DNA of 64,000 bases. Origin: Sipunculus nudus. Its lineage: Eukaryota; Annelida; Sipuncula; Golfingiida; Sipunculidae. The notes under the pieces are model-generated. The model saw only the letters and a program-made list of their open reading frames with translations. It made no database searches and had not been told where the DNA came from. A program made the translations under genes and the position numbers. Location: NCBI GenBank assembly GCA_026874595.1, contig CM049306.1:13603019-13667018 (forward strand), read 5' to 3'. How positions within the stretch are numbered: the first letter of the stretch is position 1; each line of letters opens with the position of its first letter. This document shows positions 11,901 through 23,900 of the stretch, piece by piece.

Positions 11901-14900
11901 ACAAATTTCGTTATATCAGGAAAATCAGGCAAATGCTATAGGATTTGATATTTGTAGTATATTTTGTATATGAATATATGTTTATGAATTTGTAGAAGCA
12001 TATGTATATGTGTGTATGTACATGTATATGTATTCACTATTTTTGTCTCAGAAAATCTGGCTTGGTTATTATGATTTTGAATTCTGTCAGATGAGGTAAG
12101 TGAGGCACCGGTATCAGTGTTTAGCATTATTTGACTATTGATGTTTTTATGATGAGATGATGGTAGTATAACAGTAAAATTAAGTGAAGCAGATTATATT
12201 GATATGATAAAATGGTACGATTAATTTCCATTGTGGTAAAAAGATGACTTTTTTCTGTTTTTATGGTTTAGCTAGTATAATATATGATTGGAAATACCAA
12301 GATGGGTTGATGATAGTCGTGTTTATCATCATATTAGTTGGTTTCTTTGGCACTGAAAGGTGGTGTCTCCGTGATTTGGTATTATATCAATAGGGATAAG
12401 GAGGATATTTATTTACTTGTTTGTTTAATAGTAATATGGATGTTAATGTTAACTTTAAAATTGTATCAATTTTTTTATTCATTTTTTTTTCTAAATGACC
12501 TTGACGCCTATGGAATACGGCGACCATGCCTTCATTAAATTATAAATTGATTGTATACTTAGTATTTACGTAATGATTTATATGCCATTCGGTGGAAGCA
12601 GAAGTGTTCATTATCATATTATTCATTCGACATGTCAGTATCTAGTTGTGAATCTGTGACTCTTATATCTTGGTAACATGAGAAAGTGTCACTTTAACAT
12701 TGATATATATTTAATATTACATTTCAACTTCTTAATTATAATATAGTTTGGAAGTGATAAGAAATGGCCGGGCGTTGCTGATGAGATATATCAGCAGAAT
12801 GCGGGGTTGATAAAATTTGAAAAATCATTACTATGATTTTTATGACAGTTTATTCAGATACCAATTAAGTTATATTAATAAGTGCAATAACATACCTTTG
12901 TTATATGGTTAGTGCTTCTGGCTTCACTATATATGCAGGACTGGAATTTAAACTCAATTTTCTTCTTTTCGTAAATACATACAGCAACCTTTGCTATAAA
13001 GGTACAAACCCTCTTATTATTGCACTGATATGAACATACAGGTAAATTGTTTTCATATAACAATTCCATCTAAGCAAGTTGATATCGCGAACTGGTTTAG
13101 TTGGGAATATGAATTAGTTTATTCTTTAAATTTTAATATTTATACCAGCACCAATTAGAATTAAATTAGTATAACTGTTACGGTGTATGATAGGCAACAG
13201 TGTCAATATGTCTCCCTTCATTTATTGACACCTTTAGTAATGTGTGTTGGGGCACTTCCATCACCACAGTAGGTTTGTTACAGAATAATATGATTTTTGG
13301 CATTAATGTTCTGAACATATAACTTTAAAATACAATGGAACTACAATAGGATCGTGTCTCTATGTTTTATTAATGACAATATGATGTAGAACCGTACCCT
13401 TATATTTTAATTTTCATCCAAAGGTAACACAATACTACTATTATTTATTTAGCATTATTCTTGATATGTGGAGGTACAATTTAAGGGAGAAATCAAATAT
13501 ATAAGAAGTTATGTTACAAGTTTACATGTTCGACATGGTAGAATATTAAGATCAGTATAAAGTGTTTGTTCTTTAGTTATTATTTTCTTTTTTGTTATTA
13601 ATTTAACATTTACACATTTCACATGGTTGATAAAGATAATATACTCGTGTTAAAATTTGAAAGAAAAAGCAGGAACCTTGGATGATTGCGTCATGCATGT
13701 TTTGTGCCTTGCATACGTATCCAATCTATACTTGCCTTGTAATATTTTCAACACAGAGTATATCGAATCATGACAGGTGAACTGACATGTGTAACTTTAA
13801 ATGTAAAAGGTCTTAAAGGTAACTTCAAACTGAGGCAGATGTTCAGATGGCTGAAACAATATCACAAAAGTATAATTTATTTACAAGAAACTCAATCCCT
13901 GAAAGAAAACGAAAAATTATGGAAAAATGAATGGGGAGCAGATATTTTGTTTTCACATGGCACTTCATTAAGTAGAGGGGTTGCTATTCTTATACCTAAT
14001 AATCCTGTGTATTCATATAAACTTTTAGATAAAGATGATAGCGGTAGATATCTACTGGTTATGTTGACAGTAAGCTCTACAAAATATTTACTTTTGAACG
14101 TATATGCACCAAATGCTGACAATGAGAATATGCAGTTAGAATTTTTGACAGCAGTTTACAATTTATTAATGAGAACCATAGAAAAGCTAGAAGGACCTAC
14201 CAGTCTTATACTGGGTGGGGATTTTAATACACACTAAGATCCATTAAAAGATAAAATACCGGTAACCTCAAATTGTCCTTCAAAATTTGCTCAAGGTCTT
14301 ATTCACATGATGGAAGAACTACAATTGATTGATATATGGCGCCATTGAAATTCAAATATTTACGGTTATACTTTCTTACAAAAAACACCAAGAATACAAT
14401 CAAGGCTCGATTATTGGTTCATCAGTAATAATCTTCAATATTCTGTAACGCATGTCGCAATTAAGCCCGCTTTAAAAACTGATCATAGTTTAGTAGAACT
14501 TAAAATAAAATTAGAACATAGTAGGAATCCAGGAAAAGGGTTCTGGAAATTTAACGCATCACTATTGGCGGACACTTTATTTACGAATAATTGCAAGGAA
14601 ATTATAAGTAAAAGTATTGAACAATATGAAACCCATGAAAATAAAAATACTGTTTGGGAATTAATTAAATGTGAAGTAAGAGCATATTGCATCAAATATT
14701 CCTTCACAAAGGCTAAAGAAAGGCGTCGCTTAGAGGAATCTATAAATAAAGAGTTAATGTTATTGAAAGAAAAACTCGATAATGATTATGATAGAAAAGA
14801 TGATGAGAGGTTCCAAAACTTGATGAGAGAGCAAGATTCTATTAATAGTCTTAATACTAAAGGTGCTATGCTGAGATCTAAAGCGAAATACGTGGAACAC

Positions 14901-17900
14901 GGAGAGAGAAATACAAAGTACTTTTTTAATCTAGAAAAGAGAAATCAATCAATTAAAAATATACAATCATTATTGTATGAAAATAAGCTTATAACTGACT
15001 CCGACCTCATTTTGAAGCGACAAGAACAATTTTATTGTGAACTTTATGATTATGAACAAACAAATGAAGATGATGAAAACTACTTTTTTAATAATGATTA
15101 CTATGTAAACAAATTAACGGAAGATGAAGCCTCTAAATGCAACCTAGAACTGTCAGAATTAGAGGTTAAAAAGGCTATAATAGAAATGTCCAATGGTAAA
15201 TCACCTGGTACAGACCAATTTACTGTAGAATTTTATAAATATTTCTGGAACGACATAAAGACACCAGTAATGGAGTCGTTCTATTTTTCTTTTGAAACTG
15301 GTTTACTCTCAGTTGAAAAGAGACGGGGTATTATAACACTTCTACCTAAAACAGATAAGGACTTAAGATTATTAAAGAATTGGAGCCCAATTTCCCTGCT
15401 TAATACTGACTACAAAATTTTAACAAAGGTATTTGCTATAGACTTCAAAAGGTTCTTCCATCCATTATTAGTAGTAGTCAAATGGGCTACTTAAAAGGAG
15501 GACAAATTGGCTGTAATATTAGAACTATTGAAGATATATACTATTGTAATGAACATAATTTATTAAGATATATGCTAATAGCTGATTTTGAAAAAGCTTT
15601 CGACTCCTTAAGTTGGAAATTTATCAACAAGACATTTAAATATTTTAAATTTGGCACTAGTTTTTTAAAATGGTTACAGATTTTTTATAATGAAATAGAG
15701 AGTTGTGTGATAAATAACAGTTTTGCATCAAGATTCTTCAAATTACACAGGGGAATAAGACAAGGGTGTCCCCTATCTGCACTTATATTTATCACTGCTG
15801 TAGAAATGTTATCAATTGAAATTAAAAATAACCCTAATATTAATGGGGTTACGATAGGTGACACAGAAAATCATTTTGTACAATTAGCTGATGACACTAC
15901 TATGTTTATAAAGAATGAAAAATCGATGCATAAAACCCTCAATGTTTTAGAAAAATTGAGAGGCCCATCTGGATTAAAGATCAATTTGAACAAGTCGTAC
16001 ATCATTCGGTTAGGGGGAAATTACAATAACCAAAACAGTATATGTGGGATTAACTGTCAGGATGGGCCATTTAAGATCTTAGGGATTTGGTTCTCAGCAA
16101 ATAAAGCAGAGATGGATAGATTAAATTTTCGCACTAGAATACAGAAATTACGAAATATTATAAACATTTGGTGTCAAAGAGACTTGACATTAAAAGGAAA
16201 AATAACAGTAATTAAAAGTTTAGGCATTTCTCAATTACTGTACGCAGGAAGTGCACTATATGTCCCAGAATGGGTAGTTCAGGAAGCTAACAGTACTCTT
16301 TTTAAATTTTTATGGAACAATAAACCAGATAAGATTAAACGTGCAACTATATGCTCACCTGTGGCAAAAGGTGGATTAAAAATGATAAATATATCTGTAA
16401 TGGTAGAAAGTGTAAAATTAAACTGGATAAATTTGATTTGTCGGAATATATTAAAACCAGCTGCTGATGTATATTTTAAAGGCTATAACCTGCGTGATAT
16501 GTTAGTATTTTCATATGGTATGGATAATATACCAGGTAAATTACCTCAATTTTATAAGCAGTTGTTAGAGTCGTGGAATATATTTAGAGAAAAGTGTGTT
16601 AAGGAGGTAGTCTTGAATCAGTCATTATGGATTAATAAAAACATTCGATGTGGAGGAAAGACAATATTCTATAAAGATTTTTATGAAAAAATATAATTTC
16701 TTTGCAAGATATTGTCAGTAATTTTAATTTTTTAAGCTTCGAGGAAGCTAAATTAAAATATGGTTTGAAAAATGGAGATTATCTAAGATATCATGCAATG
16801 TTGACTGCAATACCAAGTAACTGGAAACAATTTGTTTCAGAAATTGGTAATGTAAGGATACCAAAGAAGGAAATGTACTTGATACTGTTATAGGCCAATT
16901 AGATTTGTATAAATGTAGGACAAGCGATTTTTATGAAACAGCAATATCCATTGAATATGAACCCCAGTCAGCAGTATCCAAATGGGAAAAGGTATATTGT
17001 GATTTGGATTGGGATTCTGTTTTCACGTTAGCTTTTAAATTAGTAAAAGATACCAGGATACAAACTCTTCAGTTTTAAATATTAACACAAATTTTTCCTT
17101 GTAATCTTAAGTTGTTCCAGTGGCATATTGTTCATTCACCAAGATGCAACCATTGCTACGAGATGGATACAATAGAACACTACTTTACTGAATGTGATAC
17201 TGTTAAAATATTCTGGAGCTCATTTCAGTCTTGGTGGCGAAATATATCTACTTGTTACTTTCATTTAAAAGGGAGAGATATTATATTTGGGGTGTTTGAT
17301 GTTGAAAGCATCATGATCAAAGCTCTGTATTACTGTCTACTAATGGCAAAGATATATATATATATACTGCGAAATATTCAGGAAAATGTTTATTCTTTTT
17401 AGAATACTTACAGGACCTTTAATACAGGTTAGAAACTGATATTTACATAGAAAACTGTAAATTAAAGAAAAATATGGAGAGTATAGATATATTAATGTAT
17501 GTCTATTTGAAACTGTGAATGTTGTTGTGATGTAATTACGTTCAAAATAAAACTCTTTAAAAAAAAAAATATAAAATATTTCAACCAAAACTTAGGGAGC
17601 ATAATTGAATATAGTGATGAATGAATATAATTTTTTTATATATTTTATTTCTTCCTTTGTCTTTAATGTCTTAATTATAAAAGTGTTCTTAATATAATTA
17701 TGTACCCAGATAACTTTTACATTTACTAACAGCAAGCTGTCTATACCTTAAAGGGAGTATAAAATTTACTGACTGGCTCAATGTTTTGTAACCATTGTCA
17801 GTTGACCAATCTGCCAAGTACTAATATAGTGCTGTGAGTAAGATTCAGTGGTGTTCTTCTCTGATGGTTTATGAGAATTATATGGTCAATCATTTATATT

Positions 17901-20900
17901 GGTCAGAAAGGTTCATTCCCCGATGAGGCTACTAGAGTGGGTTGTAGCCGCTTGTCCAAGGTTTCTGGTTTCTGCAAGCCCTCTGGCTTCCTCCACCTCT
18001 ACAGACTACTGAATGCCACCGTCTGAGCCATAGAGAGTGCCTTACATTAGTTATTATTACTAGTTGTACAATCCATGGAATATAAAAAGTTCATATAAGG
18101 GCATGGCGGGTGGTAAAATTACAGAGATGTGAAGTTATTGAGACATACAAGTCTTTATCAGTATATCATACTTTTACAGGAGGCTGAGGATAAAATCCTA
18201 GAATCCAAGGCATCATATAATGCCTGGAAAGAACAGAAAGAGAAGATGCTTAAGGAGAAGATAAGAAAGAAGCGGGAAGAGGAGAGAGCCAAGGCTGAGA
18301 AGGAGCAGAAAGAGGCAGAAAAGAAGAGGGAAGCAGATCTAGTGAGTAGAGGGTACTGTGAGTTTAACGGGGGGAAAAAATTATCAAACAAAAATGATTT
18401 CTTGCAAATTCCTGTACACTAAGGTGTCATAAAACATAAACAAAATTTAAAATTTGCTTTAAGCTTGGCAGTGTTTCAGCAGTAATTAGTATCAAGACCT
18501 TAAGATAAATCTTTATATCATTCATGAAACAATGAACACTGGTGTGCCATACATAAAATGGGTTGCTTGTATTTTCCTGTGTTTTAATTCTATTTCTCCA
18601 CTGTTATAAGTTCCCTAGATGATTTCATCTCTGTTTGACTTGTTTTGGGAACAACTTAATACCTGTACTTACAAAAATTATTTTTTCATCAGAAATGACA
18701 CTCAAGTATTTCTTAAATAATATTAATTTCTTGATATATATCATTTTAATACAAATTATACAATCATAATCAGAGTGCTGTTTTTAGCTCAGCTGACTAT
18801 AAGTCATCTGAGCTATAGTCGTGGTCCATTGTCCGTCTGTCCATCTGTCCGTCCATAGATGTGGCACGTTTTGAAACCATGAGACCTAGGAATCCAAAAT
18901 TTGGCATAATGTTAGATGTCCCCTCTTACCAAGCCAAAAACTGGGTCTTTGCGACTTCGTTCCTATGAGAAATTTTTTATTAAAAACCTATTTTCACACT
19001 TCAGGACTGCCTAAAATCAAAACCAATCATTCGTTTTTCCTCATATTTACCATAAACATTCCTCTTTATAGTTCCTATGTACATGCAAGAAATCAAGTCT
19101 GTTAAGTATAATTTCTGTAAGTTATGAGCCAGAACATAATGGACTTTGTAAAAAATCAGGGAAAATTTTGAAACTAGAGTCTATTTTCCCCAAGTATATA
19201 ACTATGTTTAATAAAGATTCTATTGTTTACCCAAAATTAGATCTGAATTTCGTAAATTTTTTAAGTAATTAGCATAAAAATAAAATCAGTACCTTAAATT
19301 TTGCCCAACTTTGACCATGGCCAATTTTTTCTGTAAGTACCATTGATTTAATTTTCACAGCATACGTATTTAATTTGTTTAAATCGAAATTTGAAAATAA
19401 AAGCTTGAAAATTAGGCTAGTTATTGAATTTTTCTTGAGGCTATATTGTAGTCATTTGCTTTGATTACAGATTACAGATGCAGGGTCCCACTCCAGGTCA
19501 CTGGAAGTCAGCTATGGCAGGGTTTCTGATTTGTTACATTCATTGGGGGAGATCCCCTGCTGTGACAAGTGTACAGTTATTATCATATCACCACCTCAAT
19601 CCCCCCCCCCCCCAGCAAATCCAACCCACCAAGTGTGATGCAGTTATTGTTATTGTTTTCCCTGTATCTCCTCAATTATAATGCAGTTTCCACTCCAATA
19701 TACAAAAATTTCCTTGAAAAAAATTCAAGGTGTAATCCAATAGATGCCATGTTGTGTTAAGGTAGCATTTTTAAAGAAATCAATTATCTTTTAAATGATT
19801 TTAACAAATATAATTAAACCCCTCAGTATGCTTAAATTTATAAAATATGAAGCACATTATGGATAAATAAAAACACAATTTAAAATTGGGAAATCTAAAT
19901 CAGGTATTATTTTTAGATATTTATTGTTTTGCAGATTTAAAAGATATATTTTTTTGGTAAAAAATAAATAAACATTTGTATGCATGATGTGGTGTTATCT
20001 GACAAGATTGAGATTTATGATGATGCAATTGAGAATTATGAATCAACTTTTATATATGTTATATTGGAAATGTATAGAAATATAAACTTGTAATAAAAAA
20101 AAGTGATGTGATAAAAAAATGAGGATCTAATACAAATATTTGTTCATTATTTTCCTGCCTCAGCAGAATTTGAGATCAGGCTTTGTTTGCCATATATGTC
20201 TGTTGTTAATTAGTTATATTTCAACTGTATACATTTCATAAAATAAAAAAAATACATATATATTTAATAATATATATTATACAAAAATAGATTCAATTGA
20301 ACAAATGTGTAAACTACTGAAATGTCAACAGTTAATCAAAAAGCCAACTAATGATCATGTTAATAGTACAGATCATTTTTTCATGAACTGCTCACATGCT
20401 TTATTTCAACATTAGGAAACGCATGGTCAGATCACAAAATATTATTTGCAATTTCTTGCTCATCAATACAAACCAATCATATAAACCAACCATGGCCTAT
20501 ATTTCCTCTTCCTCTTATACTTTATCTCCATTTGATATAATGTTAGATTATTATCTTCAAGGTAAACTTCAGCTGAGCACAGTGACCCATGGGTCCCTTG
20601 TTATAGAAAGTCATGGCCTAAATAAGTGTTACTATACGCTGTTGTATGCTTCATCTTTTTGTGGTTTGCACTGCAGTTTTAAAGGTTATTTGTCATGACT
20701 CTTCCAGTTTGACCTCACTATGTTCTAGCAATCTTTGAAGAGCAAATTTCCTGTTTACAGCAATTCAAATCATGGAAAGACAACAAAGATGTGGCATTGA
20801 AGGAGAAGGCTCTGGCCAAGAAGAGGGAGGAGGCTGAGAAGAGAAGAGAAGACCAAGAACAGCGGCTGCTGAAGAAAAAAGATGCTGAGAAAGTGTATAG

Positions 20901-23900
20901 TGGATGGTAATGATTTTATACCAAATTAACTATGCTGTTTAATTTAAAAACTAGGTATCACTGAATACAAAAAAATATCATAAAGGGCCAAAAGTTTTAA
21001 ACCCATAAAAGAAATAGGAAAATCATAACTAATCTGTTTGTTCAGGTATTTAAATTCTGTTTTTTTTTCAAGTGGGTTCTTGTTCTCATATACCTGTATA
21101 AATTTACTTAATAAATCTACTGATTGGACTTACAAGTGTTTCAATGAAAGTATGCCTGCATTTACACACTGGTATACTTAGGATTTGCTTTCAGGAATTA
21201 TTCAGGAATGATTATTACACAAATGTTTTAACCCCATAAATAGTGTTTCATGTCAAACCATGAAACTTTAGACCAACAAAATGTTTTGAATCCAAAGTGT
21301 TTTGTTTGAAAATTTAGGAAAAATTCCACCAAAAAATTATTTTAATTGTTTACCTTTTCTTAACAGGAAATCAAAAAAAGACAAGGAAATAGTGGTAAAG
21401 CAGCGTGAAGAGCAGCATTCTGCCCGCTACAAGGAGAGGGAAGAGAAGCAAGCCCAGCGGGACCGAGAAAAAGAGGCCGACCAGGCATACCTTAACTGGA
21501 TGAGTAAAAAGGTAAGCAAGCTTCAATGTTAGCTCAGGTGATTGTAACCAGATGCAACAGATCCACTCATACAGTAGGCTAGCTAATATGTGTGTTTATA
21601 AATTTATCCTGTCATTAACAAACTGTAGACATGTATTATTTAGGGCATTGTTTTAGCAAGCATGAAATACTTTTCAGTCCATTAGCAGTTGGTAATGACA
21701 TAATCTATGCAGTGTTGATGAGTAGAGATGCGTGAATTTTGTGTAGCAACAACCTTTACCTTATTTCTTGTTACCAAAACTCTCTTTCATTTCATTTTAA
21801 TCAGTTTATAAATTAGATTTCAGAATCAAACTTCTGTTCATTTTGTTGTTTTGTGAATATTTTAATTCTGTCCTGAGCACTGGTTGTCAGTGTGTTACCC
21901 AACAAGAGAGAAATGGGACAGCTGGTGTTGCCGTCCACTGGCTAGAATGAAAATTACAATATATATACCAGGTCCAGCTGCTTTTCTCAGTATTAAATAG
22001 TTTTACCAGCAACATGGTTAACAACATTGACACATATTTGCTACCTGCCCAGTGCATGTCAAATCATATAGTGTAGTCAGAGAGACGGAGTTGACAATAT
22101 TTGGTAAAGTTGTATGTTGTTGTTGTCATTTGGATTGTTTACATCAGTGCCAAGGAGGCTGGTGGATTATTCAAAGATTAGAAAAGGCCTGATCATTCTA
22201 GAGGCTTCTAGAGGTTTTGGTTACCCAGGTATAAATAGGCGGTGTCAAGGCTAGCGTCAACTGGTGAAAGGTCGTTTTATATCAACAATAGATTAAGTGT
22301 TCACCGAGCGGGGTGTAGTTTTAAATTTTGTGAGGACATTATTAGTCCTGGAGATAGTACATATAGTTACAGCCAAGCAGGGTGTTAGAAGATTAACGTG
22401 ACTTGTACTTTGTTGAAGACGTTGTTATTGTGATATTAGAGCCAGTCAGCGACAACGGTGGCCAATTGTTGGATGTTACCCGAATAAACTTGAGTTTTTC
22501 AGTTCAGACAATGAGTGATATTTTGGACTTTTCAGAGTGAAAGAACTTGGGAATATATGTCCACTGTGTGCTTGGTGTGACATATATGAAGAATGATTCT
22601 TTGGTTAAATCAGCCAGTTTATAATGCAGGGAGAAATCTGAATCTTTTTGCTTATCTTCATATTCACAGTAAGTGGGGGCGGTGGTGTAATGGTTAAGGT
22701 TGTGACATGCCAAGAGGGCATCATGTGAACTGTTCAAGCAAAAAAAAAGGTGCACCATAATTAAAAGTGATTATTGTATCCCCAGACAAAGTCAGGATAC
22801 TATGGTTTCACGACGGTCCCGCCGCCGCAGAAAAACCTTGTGAGCGGGATAACTCAAAAAATATTTCACTGATCTTTTTCAAACTTTACATTTGTATAGA
22901 TATAGGTAAGGGGACAAAGCCTTTTTAAAATGGGGTCATGACCTATGCTAGGAGAGTGACCTTGACCTTGAATAGGTCCATTTTTGCTGAAAATAACACA
23001 AATTCTTAAATATCTCAAGTAAGCTTGCATGGACTCGTCCAAAAATCAAGGTGACCGAAGATCTTGGATAGCCTTGTGATATACCAGAAACTGGTGGCGC
23101 CACCTATTATCCTTTTCTTGTTTTTATGCCTTTTAATACCCCCATAATTGCCACTTGACAGTACTGTAAGCTTTATAAGTCAAAAACTAATGGACAGATT
23201 TCTTTCATATTATGCACATGTAGAGAGATGGGTTATGGGCTGAGGTCTATTTACATTTGGGTCATGAACTTTACCATGAGAGTGGCCTTGACCTTTAATG
23301 TGTCCATGTTTGGTGAAAATCACACACCTCTTATGAAATCTCCAGTGTTGATAGCCATATGGATTTCAAACGTGACTTATGTATGGCCCACCACTAAAGT
23401 AAGAACCCTATAGGTTCTAGGGTCATGAGGTCAAAGGTCAAGGTCACATTACACAACTTTAAAAAGATTGTGGATGCATTTTCAGCCAAACTTTCATCCC
23501 AGGTCTTCCATCTTGAATATATAGTTCATTTGCCAATAGAGGAAGACCCCTATCAATTTTGAGGTCACAAGGTCAAAGGTGAAGGTCACAGGAGCCATCT
23601 GTCCAAAAATTAGTTTCTGGATGATAATTCCTGCTTTTATTGATATGTTGATTTCAAACTTGACTTATATATGTACCGTTGAAAAAGCAAGACTCCAGTT
23701 GATTTTGGGGTCATGAGGTCAAAGGTCAAGGTCACAGGACACAACTTTAAAAAGATTGTGGATGCATTTTCAGCCAAACATTTCATCTCAGACCTTTCAT
23801 CTTGCACATATAGTTCATTTGCCAATAGAGGAAGACCCCTATCAGTTTTGAGGTCACAAGGTCAAAGGTGAAGGTCACAGGAGCCATCTGTCCAAAAATT

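Larger units (their letters stand above)
9310..17565 (+). mobile_element. Full-length L1/Tx1-type LINE with a NADAR-bearing ORF1
   Basis: The element is about 8.26 kb, flanked by a perfect 19-bp target duplication and ending in AATAAA (about 17545) and a short A-tail. It lies in the MAP9-like intron 8929-18179 in the sense orientation. The order is a 5' UTR of about 500 bp, ORF1 (coiled coil, L1 ORF1p-like core, then NADAR), an unusually long 2.7-kb non-coding spacer, ORF2 (AP endonuclease, reverse transcriptase, C-terminal CCHC), and a short 3' UTR. Both ORFs carry stops and frameshifts, so this copy is dead. The precise clade (L1 versus Tx1) is inferred from domain order and general resemblance. 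Confidence 0.92.

Noticed and set aside
17925-18050. GC-richer intronic stretch resembling a tRNA-derived SINE
   Set aside because: Could not find an A box and B box at tRNA spacing.
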